DNA from: an uncultured bacterium
GTDB taxonomy: Bacteria > Bacillota > Clostridia > Lachnospirales > Lachnospiraceae
Reading direction: 5' to 3'
Assembly: GCA_905215405.1 (NCBI GenBank)
Contig: CAJMQE010000001.1
Coordinates: forward strand, 41,996-105,995
DNA: 64,000 nt
Part shown: piece after piece, positions 34,956 through 44,108 of the stretch
Numbering within the stretch: the stretch's first letter is position 1
Layout of the letters: each line of letters starts with the position of its first letter
Notes under the pieces: generated by a model
What the model was told of the DNA's origin: nothing
The model's database searches: none
What the model saw: the letters and a program-made list of their open reading frames with translations, nothing else
Program-made: the position numbers and the translations under genes

Positions 34956-36209
34956 CTATTTTTCATCTTCTCTATACAGACTTCCAAATACCTGTCTGCA
35001 CAGTGTTTTACAGTACTGTAGCGAGAAATCCTGTCCTGCTGCATCTGCATGGATCCGATTCTGTGCCGCCAGTTCTTCCGTATAATCCTGTATTTTATAT
35101 GTTGTTATCGCATTTCTACCAAACACTTTATGTGTAATTAGTGGCTGAATCCGGTAATTTTCAATGTAGACTCTGTCCTGATCCTTACAAACTGTAACCT
35201 GCGCCATCGCTCCTACCATCGTTGAAGACATATCCTGGTTCGATACAAAATTCCCCAGTGAATAATAGACCAGCATCTGATGTCCATCCTCCCTCTGCAA
35301 CATTTCCACAGGTTCAATTACATGTGGATGAGTTCCGATGACCAGATCGACACCCAGTTGTAAAAACAGATCGGTATAATGCTTCTGGCTGCTGTCTGTT
35401 GTTGTCACATACTCAGTTCCCCAGTGCGGCAGTACCACTACAAAATCAGCCATCTTCTTTGCCTTTGTCACATCTTTTGTCACTCTTTCATCACTGAGCA
35501 CATTTACAAGATATGGCTTTGATTCTGGAATTGGAATTCCATTGGTTCCATACGTATAATTTAAGAACGCGATGCGAAATCCTTCCTTTTCATAGATATA
35601 AATATTTTCTACATCCTCTTCGGTCTCATTTAGGCCAAGTACTGCCATTTGCGGATATCTGCTCTTCCAATACTGCAGACAATTTTCTACGCCCTCCAGC
35701 CCCTTGTCCAACGCATGATTTGTTGCATGACATACAATGTCAAATCCTGCACTTACCAAAGAGTCCGCCATTTCACAGGGACTGTTAAAACACGGATATC
35801 CACTGAGTCCAAGCTGGGTTCCACCAAGTATTGTCTCCTGATTTGCAATGGCAATATCTGCACCCGCAACTTCTTTTTTCACATTGGCAAATAAATGATC
35901 GAACTGATAAGTTCCATCTTCCTGCAGACCGCTGTTATATACGCCTTCATGCGCCAGAATGTCTCCGACCATGACCATACTGACCTCAATCGGTTGTGTG
36001 CTCCTGCTTGCGTCCTGCCCCGCCTCAAGATTTTCTCTGCTGTCATCGCTATTCTGGTTTTCCTGCCCATTCAGATCCGTTACAGAATCCGTTACCACTT
36101 CTGATGCATCCGCAGATACCTGTTCCGAGGTCTGTACCGCTTTTTTCCCGCATCCGGCCATTATCAGTACAATCGCCAGAAGCATCATCAAAACAATTTT
36201 CTTTTTCAT
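34956..36209 (-). CDS. CapA-family (poly-gamma-glutamate synthesis type) lipoprotein
   Basis: 417 residues. A lipoprotein signal (lipobox MAGC) is followed by a 50-residue Ser/Glu/Gln-rich linker and a metallophosphatase-like CapA domain: VSMVMVGDILAHEGV, NQETILGG, CHATNHALDKG, LPHWGTEY, VIGTHPHVIEP and YYSLGNFVSNQ, which together carry the metal-ligand pattern of that family. CapA/PgsA proteins take part in poly-gamma-glutamate or other surface polymer handling; no pgsB/C partners are nearby, so the role here is open. The frame starts at 36215 with GTG, but the ATG at 36209 after AGGG is preferred. Anchored outside the cytoplasmic membrane. Confidence 0.85.
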   Translation of the reverse strand: MKKKIVLMMLLAIVLIMAGCGKKAVQTSEQVSADASEVVTDSVTDLNGQENQNSDDSRENLEAGQDASRSTQPIEVSMVMVGDILAHEGVYNSGLQEDGTYQFDHLFANVKKEVAGADIAIANQETILGGTQLGLSGYPCFNSPCEMADSLVSAGFDIVCHATNHALDKGLEGVENCLQYWKSRYPQMAVLGLNETEEDVENIYIYEKEGFRIAFLNYTYGTNGIPIPESKPYLVNVLSDERVTKDVTKAKKMADFVVVLPHWGTEYVTTTDSSQKHYTDLFLQLGVDLVIGTHPHVIEPVEMLQREDGHQMLVYYSLGNFVSNQDMSSTMVGAMAQVTVCKDQDRVYIENYRIQPLITHKVFGRNAITTYKIQDYTEELAAQNRIHADAAGQDFSLQYCKTLCRQVFGSLYREDEK

Positions 36210-36349
36210 ACTCACCCTACATTACTATGCTTTCTCTTTTTGTATCTTTTGTGCAGACTATCCTGTAAATATCTATAGTCTTTACACTATATTGGAAATT
36301 ATAATCTGTCAGACGTACTTATAAAAATTTTATCTGTAACCTGCATTTA

Positions 36350-36465
36350 TCCTGTCTTAACCCTGTCTTAATCCTGTCTTAATCCCAACTTTATTCTCAT
36401 TCCGACTTTATTCTTATTCTGTCTTTCTTCTGTATTTCTTCTGTCTTTCTTCTGTCTTTCTTATT
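36350..36465. repeat. Adjacent short tandem repeats before the M50-like gene stop
   Basis: Three kinds of short repeat lie side by side just after the M50-like stop codon: about three copies of a 12-bp CTGTCTTAATCC unit, two copies of a CGACTTTATTCTTATT-like unit, and four copies of an 11-bp CTGTCTTTCTT unit. Strongly pyrimidine-rich on the plus strand. No gene in the 36216-36468 gap. Confidence 0.7.
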
Positions 36466-36468
36466 AAT

Positions 36469-37659
36469 TTAAGCCTCCTGCATGACAGCTTGTGTCTTCC
36501 TTTTACTATCATAGTAATTTCTGATATATTCCATCAGTTCGCATTCACTCTTTTTATCGCCTTCACTTGGATAGGTCTCTTTCATTTTGTCAAAGAGTTT
36601 CCATTTTTCCTGAGCTGCTTTTTCATCATTATTCTGAAAAAGTTCATACGCATACTGCATCCGAATCAACGATAAATGCTTTTTCATTGCCTTTTCATAA
36701 CCTTTAAATTCTTTTGTCATAAGTTCTTCGATCCGCTCCTTTCTGTTCTCGCCAAGCAGTTCCATTACAATCATCTCTGATGCTACTGAAGACTTTAAGA
36801 CTGGTGCTAAATGCGTATTTATCATGATCTGATTTCCAAGTTCCGCTGCTCTGTCAAACTGGTGACAATCAATAAAGCGGGACATTTCCATGAGCTGTAC
36901 ACTTGCGATCATAGAACTTTCCGGATCAGCACCTTCTGGAATCTGAAACCATTCCATCGGCATCTCCTTCAGACGCATCCCTTTATTTAACAGTGCATTG
37001 ATATTAAGCTGCATCCAGAATCCCCATTTCTCATATTGAGATTTTCCCAAATGCAGAGCATTATAACCATCGTTATTGACAGGTCCACTGCTCATTGGAA
37101 TCCCATTCAGCATCGCGTAGATGATTCCTATAATCCCCATGCACATAGCAAAAATAGCCAGTACAAAATTTAAGTGCAGGAACTGGTTCATCAAAAGGAA
37201 GATCCCTGCCACGATTAGATTTGTAATGCTGCCTCCCATGTTATATAACATAACTGGAAAATTCTCACGATATGGAGATGGTGGCATCATCAGACATTGT
37301 CCGCCTGTTCCCATAAGAGAATATCTTTTTAATTGGATTTTTCCATCCTTTTTGATCCACATAAAACTACCAACTCGAAATGATACAAAATGGTACCCGC
37401 ACAGCAATCCAAAGATGAGATGTCCACCTTCATGAATCACAATCTGCAGATATGCAGATACATAAAATAAAATCAGAATTGACGCGATCATCAGCCATGC
37501 TGCCGGCTTCTTTTCATTTCCATCAAACATTCTTTCCGCCTGCATCATTCCAAAGAATCCACATGCACCTCCCATTATGATCATGGCAAGACATGTGATA
37601 ATTTTCCCGACAGTCCCTCTCTTTTTGTGTTCTGTCTGTCCAGCTTTCTTTCCCTCCAT
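36469..37659 (-). CDS. Site-2-protease-like M50 membrane metallopeptidase homologue
   Basis: 396 residues. Four to five membrane segments occupy residues 18-190; the zinc motif HEGGH (HExxH type) is in a helix near residue 75 (VIHEGGHLIFGLLCGYH) and a later NNDGYNALHL supplies the Asp-Gly motif of M50 proteases. A soluble helical C-terminal domain of about 170 residues (TPR-like in amphipathic pattern, not confirmed) follows, unlike small M50 proteins. It may cleave membrane proteins within the bilayer; substrate unknown. AAGGAG lies 7-8 nt before the ATG at 37659; a GTG at 37665 is also in frame. Confidence 0.8.
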   Translation of the reverse strand: MEGKKAGQTEHKKRGTVGKIITCLAMIIMGGACGFFGMMQAERMFDGNEKKPAAWLMIASILILFYVSAYLQIVIHEGGHLIFGLLCGYHFVSFRVGSFMWIKKDGKIQLKRYSLMGTGGQCLMMPPSPYRENFPVMLYNMGGSITNLIVAGIFLLMNQFLHLNFVLAIFAMCMGIIGIIYAMLNGIPMSSGPVNNDGYNALHLGKSQYEKWGFWMQLNINALLNKGMRLKEMPMEWFQIPEGADPESSMIASVQLMEMSRFIDCHQFDRAAELGNQIMINTHLAPVLKSSVASEMIVMELLGENRKERIEELMTKEFKGYEKAMKKHLSLIRMQYAYELFQNNDEKAAQEKWKLFDKMKETYPSEGDKKSECELMEYIRNYYDSKRKTQAVMQEA

Positions 37660-37702
37660 ATACACTCTCCTTCTTAGTTCGTCATACCTATATCAACAGT
37701 TA

Positions 37703-37748
37703 AAAAAAGCCGGGCATAAGTTCTGAATCAGCTTATCGCCCAGCCTTT
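37703..37748 (-). terminator. Terminator downstream of the broken small gene
   Basis: A stem of about 15 bp (around CCGGGCATAAG and CTTATCGCCCAGC) with an 11-nt loop, followed on the minus strand by CTTTTTTT. Ends the 38185-37771 locus. Confidence 0.75.
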
Positions 37749-37770
37749 TCCAGTATTTATAATGATTATA

Positions 37771-38185
37771 TCATAAGTACTGTGTCTGACAAATATTAAT
37801 TTTCACGTCCGCGCTTTCGGGACTTCTTTTTCCATCACTTAAGAACAGGCAGATTCCGGACAAAAAGATTCCCATCCACAGCATCAGACGAGGCTGTACT
37901 TTTTCACCGGTCACCGGTGTATCATCCTTGATATGTTCAGCTTTTGCCGTCGTCACTTCAACCCTTTTTTCCTGTACTGTTGCATTTTCTGTTCCTTTTT
38001 TTGTTTCTGCCTGTACCCACAGTATCTCACCTGCGGATCATTTGATAGAGTTTTCTGGCCGTCGCTGGCTTACTGATATCCACGCCCTCAATCATTTTGC
38101 TGATCTGTTCCCAATCATTTTTTGCCTTCTTATATTCTTCTTCTGAGTCAAATGTAAACTGCCCGACCTTCCAACTGTTCTCCAT
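37771..38185 (-). pseudogene. Probable frameshifted small protein with sortase-like C-terminal anchor
   Basis: The first frame (38185 to 38027) encodes 52 residues, MENSWKVGQFTFDSEEEYKK onward, a charged helical N-domain seen at the start of Lachnospiraceae small proteins, ending MIRR-stop. A second frame is open from about 38038 down to 37771 and continues plausibly with GEILWVQAETKKG, a Thr/Glu/Lys linker, DDTPVTGEKVQPR, a hydrophobic helix (LMLWMGIFLSGICLFLS) and DGKRS. That tail resembles the TG-type variant of sortase/cell-wall anchor signals in Clostridia. A +1 shift at about 38030 would join them into a protein of about 138 residues. It may instead be two small genes; neither has an ideal ribosome site. 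Confidence 0.5.
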
Positions 38186-38261
38186 ACTTTTCCGCCATCT
38201 CCCCCTGTCCTGGTTTGGTTACTTTTACCATTTGTATATTAAAATTTTATCGAACAGCACA

Positions 38262-38293
38262 TTTGTTGTCAACAAATTCCGACATAATTTGTC
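38262..38293. promoter_or_regulatory. Palindromic sites in the gap upstream of the sigma factor
   Basis: TTTGTTG-T-CAACAAA (38262-38276) is followed 4 bp later by GACATAATTTGTC (38281-38293). The gap 38186-38588 must hold promoters for both the minus-strand small gene and the plus-strand sigma factor; these palindromes are candidate operators but no regulator is assigned. No other gene seen in the gap. Confidence 0.35.
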
Positions 38294-38588
38294 ATAAAAT
38301 GCAAGTATTCACAGACATCGTTTCTGCTCTTTTTGTAGTATCATATTTTGAAATATTATATTTTTGAAACATCATTTTTTTGCAAATTGGTGTATTCCAA
38401 GTTAAACTTAACTTATACAATTACGAAAATGAAATAAGCATCATTTCATGATTATTTTTATCTGGAAATCGCTGTCAACTGCAACCATTTTAAGTTTTCA
38501 CTCGTTTTGGATGCAGAAGGCTGAAAAATATACTCTTTCTTCCCACATTTTTCAGGGTCTTTTTAGAAACTATGAAAGGAGAACTATA

Positions 38589-39152
38589 ATGGTAAAACAA
38601 CGTCTCTACGCTGGTCTGTCTTATGAATCCGTTGTCAATGATTTTTCCGATACTGTGACACGAATCTGGGCTCTGCACTGTGGAAATTTTGAAGATGCAA
38701 AAGACTGCTATCAGCAGGTCTTTCTAAAGCTCTACATGTCCGATATTGACTTTACAACGACCTCCTATCTGAAGGCCTGGCTGATCCGTGTCTCCGTTAC
38801 GACCAGTCTCGATTACATCAAACAATACTGGAAAAAGAATATCGTTTTTCTATCTTCCAGTGACTCTGTTCGTTCCATGGTCGACGCCCTGATTGCCCAC
38901 TCTCCAGAAAAGCAGGCTCTCTGCTCCCCCCATGATCCCCAGCTCCTTGTACAGGTTCTGTCTCTGCCCTTAAAATACCGGCAAATACTCTATCTCTATT
39001 ACTATGAAGAACTTAAAGTTACAGAAATTTCCCAGCTTCTCTCTAAATCTCCCGGAACCGTCAAATCCCAATTGTCCCGTGGACGTTCCCTGTTAAAGAA
39101 GAAACTTATAAAATCTGGGTTTGGAGGTGCTAATTATGAAGAACTTATCTGA
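38589..39152 (+). CDS. ECF-type RNA polymerase sigma factor
   Basis: 187 residues, the size of group IV (ECF) sigma factors. Region 2 has FEDAKDCYQQVFLKLY (the DxxQxxFxxx element) and AWLIRVSVTTSLDYIK; region 4 has LPLKYRQILYLYYYEELKVTEISQLLSKSPGTV with the HTH and SQLSRGRSLLKKKL. A frame extends upstream to 38448, but GAAAGGAG before the ATG at 38589 decides the start. The anti-sigma-like gene overlaps its 3' end by 17 bp, the standard sigma/anti-sigma arrangement. Because that partner is frameshifted, the sigma factor may be constitutively free. Confidence 0.9.
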   Translation: MVKQRLYAGLSYESVVNDFSDTVTRIWALHCGNFEDAKDCYQQVFLKLYMSDIDFTTTSYLKAWLIRVSVTTSLDYIKQYWKKNIVFLSSSDSVRSMVDALIAHSPEKQALCSPHDPQLLVQVLSLPLKYRQILYLYYYEELKVTEISQLLSKSPGTVKSQLSRGRSLLKKKLIKSGFGGANYEELI

Positions 39153-40414
39153 ATTTGATTTCATATCGACTCCGGCGGACTGGAGAAACGCAGTACTCTC
39201 CTATCAGAATTCGGAGCAAGATTCCATTTCTGACCAGCCTGCTAACACGCCTGGCTCAACTGATTCAAATATTATTATAATGGATTCAAATGTTACAGAT
39301 GATTCTGCTTCTATAGATTTGTCTGGAACCAATGCACATTTGCATAAGAGAAGATTCTTTGCAGCAAAAACACTGATTATCGCTGCTGTCCTTGTCGTAC
39401 TCTCCTGTATCAGCATATTTGCCTATACAAAGATCATTGGCTACTATCATCTGCAGAGTCATCACTCTAACGGTTCTCTTGATCTGATTCGTAGCGATCA
39501 GTTGCAGAAGATAACGACTCCCACTCAGAAAAATGGCGGATTGTCTGTCACCTGTGAAAAAGCTTATGCAACTGATCATGAACTGACTTTTCAGATTCGG
39601 ATAAAAAGTCAGGACGGTAGTTCTCTACCAGAACGAAAAAGAATCCTTTAGTTTTCTTGGCGGACAGTCATTTCAGACTATCAATCTTTTCGTTGATGGA
39701 CAGAAGTGTACCCAGACGAAGAGTTTTCGTGAACACCGAATTGATGACGCCTCTGTTGCTGATGAAGCTGTTTTGGAAATTCAGTATGTTCTGACAGATG
39801 ACTTGAATCTGAATGGACGGGACATCAGCCTGCATTTACAGAATTATTCTGATTATCAGCTTTCTCTTACCGATATTGGGTCCCAGTATCCATCGCTGGC
39901 AGAAATGCTTACTGACAGCCCACTTGCAGATGATGACGCCTTTAGTCCCTGCGAAACATATAACACCAATAATACAGATGTCTATACCATTGAACCCGGA
40001 AGTCTTCATATTCCTATTGGAGCCAGCTATCCTGGCTGTTATATTGATAATGTCGGTATTCATACCTTTGGCCCTGACAAAAAAGAAGCACTTTATCTTG
40101 GCATCAGTATCGACAATTATGACAGTTGGGAAACACTTAAGAATCTGACCATACTGAATAAATGTACCGCTGAATGGCCAACTGTGAACATCAATTCCAT
40201 TGCACGACTTGGCTCCGACCGCCTTATACTTGCCGTTGTTCCCGCATATGATAATTATATGAAAGAACAATATGATTCCGTGGACACATTTCTTCCAGAA
40301 ATGCTTACACAGTATACACTTGCATGCATGGATCGCAAATCTTCTGGAGAATCAGTATCATTCGACGGAAACTGGGATTTTAACATGACCATTCAACTGC
40401 CCGATTACAAATGA
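39136..40414 (+). pseudogene. Frameshifted anti-sigma-like membrane protein (DUF4179-like layout)
   Basis: The start ATG (39136) has GGAGGT 7 nt upstream and overlaps the sigma gene. The first frame encodes a cytoplasmic N-domain, one membrane segment (KTLIIAAVLVVLSCISIFAY, about residues 78-97) and an extracellular beta-rich part, then stops at TAG 39649. The second frame, +1, is open from the same place and continues with KESFSFLGGQSFQTINLFVD to 40414. The switch lies at an A5 run (39636-39640): removing one A yields a continuous 425-residue protein. The layout is that of single-pass anti-sigma factors of ECF systems in Firmicutes. A real mutation, transcript slippage on A5, or a sequence error are all possible. 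Confidence 0.7.
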
Positions 40415-40460
40415 ATCCAGACCTGAAAGGCTCTTTAACCACCACCTAACGCCACCCATC

Positions 40461-40520
40461 AAAAAAAAACTGTGCCATGCAGGGTTCCCACATTTCAGGG
40501 ACTCTGCTGACACAGGTCTT
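40461..40520. terminator. Bidirectional terminator between anti-sigma and the DUF gene
   Basis: Interrupted stem (CTGTG...CACAG outer, TGCAG/CTGC middle, GG(T)TCCC/GGGAC inner) with A9 on one side, giving T9 on the minus strand, and TCTTTTC on the plus side. Serves both convergent transcripts. Confidence 0.65.
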
Positions 40521-40581
40521 TTCTATCCTTGCTCAATTAAATACAATGCTTTTCATCTACAGTAATGCAATGCACTTTCAT

Positions 40582-41652
40582 TTATAACATACTGCAGATC
40601 TTTGTTACACTTTCCTCGAATACCTTCTTTTCCTGTTCTGTGACTTCATCGTTCTTAATGACCATCTCGAGAGTTTCCCGATTCTGTACGATCACATCCT
40701 GCCGACGCATTTTCTCTCTTTCATATCTGACGAAGTGAAAACGGAACCGGAAAGGTCCTTCCCACATCGTAAATGGCTGTTCCTCCAGAATCCGAATTTT
40801 TTTCTCCCTTATCTCATCCTGACAGTGTGTCTGCAGATACTCCCTGCACCAGGCTAAAAATGCATCTTTCTTTTCTCCAAAGCTTCTGACATCATACGGG
40901 ATAGAAGCCTGTTCTATCCGGCTCTGAAGCTCTTTCAAGACTCCAATATGCCGATACTCTTTTAACATATGTGTAATTTTTTTCTGCATTCTCGTTGTCT
41001 GCTTTTTCTGATATTTTCGAATATATTTGCAGAGCAGGTCATCCTTTGCGGCCTCTGCAATCGTTAAAAATGCCTTTATTCCCTGGTTTGTCGATGGATA
41101 TTCTTCTTCCGCGTTCCATGGCACATAAACATATGCCAGCAGTGGTCCAAATCCATTAACAGGAAGTAGCGCTTCCTCTGCCTGATTGCAGAACCTCTCG
41201 TTAAAATACAGATATTTATCCTGGATGATACCAAGCCGATATACGAGCTGTCTTAGGAATTCATCCCCTTCTACCCAGTAATGTCCGATATTATGATACT
41301 GGTAAGCATGATTTTCCATAACAAGTTCATCGAACCACATGGTAAATGTGTTGCCATCTGCCTGCCGTACAGCCAGCACGTACCCTGGTTTTCGCTCCTG
41401 CTTAGAAATAGTCGCATGCGTCTTTTGTGTCTGCTCTTTATCGTATTTTCCAATAATCACAGTATTCTGAAAGACCAGATAGCTTTCCAGAGCATCATTC
41501 ATCATATATGCAACATAATAGTTGCCATTTTCTATTTTCGCAATTTCAAATACATTTTCTTCCAACACCTGTTCCAGCCTGTCGAAAGTTTCCGGATATG
41601 TCTGATCCAGTCCTGAAAGAATTCTTTCTGACCTATAACGGTCTCCACTCAT
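40582..41652 (-). CDS. Uncharacterised Firmicute protein (possibly DUF3878 family)
   Basis: 356 residues, no signal peptide or membrane segment, so cytoplasmic. Many aromatic and acidic residues; the middle (YHNIGHYWVEGDEFLRQLVYRLGIIQDKY) and the stretch FGPLLAYVYVPW look well structured, followed by a Lys/Arg-rich helical part and a C-terminal FRFRFHFVRYEREKMRRQ segment. I associate this pattern with DUF3878 but am not certain. It ends the polysaccharide cluster on the same strand, 77 bp after the GH95-like gene. GCGGGG precedes the ATG. No enzymatic function can be assigned. Confidence 0.6.
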   Translation of the reverse strand: MSGDRYRSERILSGLDQTYPETFDRLEQVLEENVFEIAKIENGNYYVAYMMNDALESYLVFQNTVIIGKYDKEQTQKTHATISKQERKPGYVLAVRQADGNTFTMWFDELVMENHAYQYHNIGHYWVEGDEFLRQLVYRLGIIQDKYLYFNERFCNQAEEALLPVNGFGPLLAYVYVPWNAEEEYPSTNQGIKAFLTIAEAAKDDLLCKYIRKYQKKQTTRMQKKITHMLKEYRHIGVLKELQSRIEQASIPYDVRSFGEKKDAFLAWCREYLQTHCQDEIREKKIRILEEQPFTMWEGPFRFRFHFVRYEREKMRRQDVIVQNRETLEMVIKNDEVTEQEKKVFEESVTKICSML

Positions 41653-41729
41653 AATTTTACCCCGCTGTCTGTCTTCTATCTTTACTATACTATTATAAGC
41701 GCAAGGTATGCAGGGTCAACCATAAAATT

Positions 41730-44108
41730 TTACTTCGTCTGCTGAATTTTTAAAATTCCATCTTTCTGCATGGTGAGCTGATAAATCTGATCCTTTTTTT
41801 TGATCTCACAATTTTGACAGATAAATGAATCATGATCTGCGATCTGTGGCAGTTTTAAGAATAGTTTCTGCTCTCTGATCGCCCGTATTTCCGCCGCAAA
41901 TTCCATTCTTTTTTTATTCCATTGCATACTGACAAAGCCACAGGTATATCGTAAATGCTTCACTGACCCGCGATTTAAGATATCTGGTAATGCTGGCAGA
42001 AGTTTGAGCAGATCTTTTGATGAATACAAAAGCATTTCCTGCACTGCATTTACATATCCCATCAATGCGTCCAACTGAACTGGTGATGGATCCATGGACA
42101 ACGTAATATCCATCTGCCGCCAGTCATTATGCAGCGTAAAGAAATTAGACAGCAGACAGGATCTTGCCAGCTGGTCAAGACATTTCATCGATGTGTTGCC
42201 CTTTTCAAATCTTGCATAGATTGCTGCCATATGTGCCAGTGACCAGCCTGTCTGTGATTCAATCTTTCTTAGTTTTACGGCTTTTTCAAATGCTGGGAGC
42301 AATTCCTTTTCATGAATCTGATTTACTTCCTGTCCTGGAAATACCGGATAAATATGCGACAAATGACGATGATCATACCGATCTTTGAACCGGTCATCCT
42401 GCCACTCTCTAACTGCCCCCTGCTCATTTCTTTGATAGGACGGAATTGCCTGCAGGATATAGCGGTAGGCAGGTAATTCTTCCTGCATACAATGTTCCTT
42501 TTCTGCGATCTCACACATATTTGTAAATACCTCTTTTACAATTGCAAGATCAATGGTCGCATTCACAGTTGTTGGCATTGGATGCGGTGCATTTCTGTCC
42601 TCTGGCATAAAATTTTCCGGTGTGTTTTCGGGTGACACACTTGGGTAGATGCGTATCATTCCATTCTTGTCATAACAAAGAAATGATTGATAAAAAGCAG
42701 CGATTTCCCTCATGAACGGTAATAATTCCCTACACAAATATTTCGGATCTCTTTCATACAGATGGTACCGGTAATAGTGTTGAGCCAGCCACCCTCCAGC
42801 TCCGGTCCAGTTCATAATAACGGGAACGATCTGATTGGGTGCTGAAATATCTGGTGTTGTTCCAGGCGTCACCCAGATGCCTTTCATTCCAAATATTTTA
42901 GCTGCATTATCACGAAACACATCCATTTTACTGTTATTATATCTGAAAAACGGCTTGTGTAATGGAAGTAGATTGCCAGTAAACGTGTGCCAGTAGATCA
43001 TCTGGATATTTTCATTTGCCATATTATGGCACCATCGCAACCGGTAATCCCCACCCCACAGACCATAGAGTGGAAAAGGACTTCCATCTTCACAGGTTCC
43101 ACTGATAAATACATACCTGCCATATCTCCACATTTTTTCTATAAGTTCCGGTGTCTGCCTATTCCTGTAAGCTTCCAGTAGCAGTTCTTCATTTCCATGT
43201 CTCCCCGCACTACAAAATGAAATATCACAGCTTCTGTACAAATTCCTATGTAAAACGATATGTGCCCGCAGATAACTCTCGTAAGTCCCTTGAAACGTTG
43301 CAAGCCTGCTGATACACCCTTGTATTCCCTTTTCTTTATTCTCTTTTACAAAAACAGCTGCAACAAGTATTACCTTGCTGCAGCCTGTAATTTCCATTCC
43401 ATCTGCGATTTCTTTTCGACATCCTTCGGGTGCCAGTACGCGCACGAGTGCACCATAATCCTTTCCATCGTCATTTTTTGCTGTATATATCAGATACTCT
43501 CCCTGAACCCTGCATTCTTTCGTATCTGTAATATGCTGATACACATCCGGCCTTACTCGCGACCCCTGGTTCCTATGCTGATCCAGATGGAGTTGCAGAC
43601 ATAGTTTTGAATGTTCACACCGGATTCTCTTAATGATCAGATCCTCTGCCCTTGAAACAAACAGTTCTGAAGAAAATGTGGCATCTCCCTCCATCCACTC
43701 ACTCCAGACTTCGCCGGTATCCATCTGAATTCCTCTTCTGTAATGGGTAAACCCTTTATTATTTCCATACGTTATAGTCAGATCTGCCAGTGGTAAAAAT
43801 GCTTGCAATCTGGTCCGGTATCCTTTTTCTTTCAATGCATTGACAACCGTCCAGCTCGCTTCCTGAAATTCTTCCATTTCCATCTTCCTACGAAGCTGTT
43901 GAAAATCTTTGGACACATCTGGCAGCACCTGTTCCGATCCTCCATACCACAAAGCATGATTGGTAATCATAACTGTTTCCGTTTTCACCCCGCCATATAC
44001 GCCTGCACCAGTTCTTCCATTGCCTGACACGAGTTCTTCTCTCCACTGGTCATGCCACCAGGATGATGGATACTGCATATAAATGGTATCCCGGTTAATT
44101 TTTCTCAT
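41730..44108 (-). CDS. GH95-like glycosidase (alpha-L-fucosidase/galactosidase family)
   Basis: 792 residues. N-terminal beta-sandwich with LVSGNGRTGAGVYGGVKTETVMITNHALWYGG, the GH95 entry pattern (given here as its hallmark GNGR...GA..YGG...E...ALW.GG). An (alpha/alpha)6 barrel follows, with TVNATIDLAIVKEVFTNM, DRYDHRHLSHIYPVFPGQ and TGWSLAHMAAIYAR matching GH95 active-site blocks, then a C-terminal beta domain. GH95 enzymes remove terminal alpha-L-fucose or alpha-L-galactose; no signal peptide, so this one works in the cytoplasm on imported material. The ATG at 44108 follows GGAGGT and overlaps the esterase stop by 14 bp; in-frame upstream starts to 44132 exist. Residue-level substrate choice is not readable. 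Confidence 0.82.
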   Translation of the reverse strand: MRKINRDTIYMQYPSSWWHDQWREELVSGNGRTGAGVYGGVKTETVMITNHALWYGGSEQVLPDVSKDFQQLRRKMEMEEFQEASWTVVNALKEKGYRTRLQAFLPLADLTITYGNNKGFTHYRRGIQMDTGEVWSEWMEGDATFSSELFVSRAEDLIIKRIRCEHSKLCLQLHLDQHRNQGSRVRPDVYQHITDTKECRVQGEYLIYTAKNDDGKDYGALVRVLAPEGCRKEIADGMEITGCSKVILVAAVFVKENKEKGIQGCISRLATFQGTYESYLRAHIVLHRNLYRSCDISFCSAGRHGNEELLLEAYRNRQTPELIEKMWRYGRYVFISGTCEDGSPFPLYGLWGGDYRLRWCHNMANENIQMIYWHTFTGNLLPLHKPFFRYNNSKMDVFRDNAAKIFGMKGIWVTPGTTPDISAPNQIVPVIMNWTGAGGWLAQHYYRYHLYERDPKYLCRELLPFMREIAAFYQSFLCYDKNGMIRIYPSVSPENTPENFMPEDRNAPHPMPTTVNATIDLAIVKEVFTNMCEIAEKEHCMQEELPAYRYILQAIPSYQRNEQGAVREWQDDRFKDRYDHRHLSHIYPVFPGQEVNQIHEKELLPAFEKAVKLRKIESQTGWSLAHMAAIYARFEKGNTSMKCLDQLARSCLLSNFFTLHNDWRQMDITLSMDPSPVQLDALMGYVNAVQEMLLYSSKDLLKLLPALPDILNRGSVKHLRYTCGFVSMQWNKKRMEFAAEIRAIREQKLFLKLPQIADHDSFICQNCEIKKKDQIYQLTMQKDGILKIQQTK

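Noticed and set aside
36469..40414. All frameshifts as one programmed-frameshifting system
   Set aside because: The three sites differ in sequence context and direction of shift and lack a common slippery heptamer with a downstream structure; independent mutations or sequence errors are more likely.
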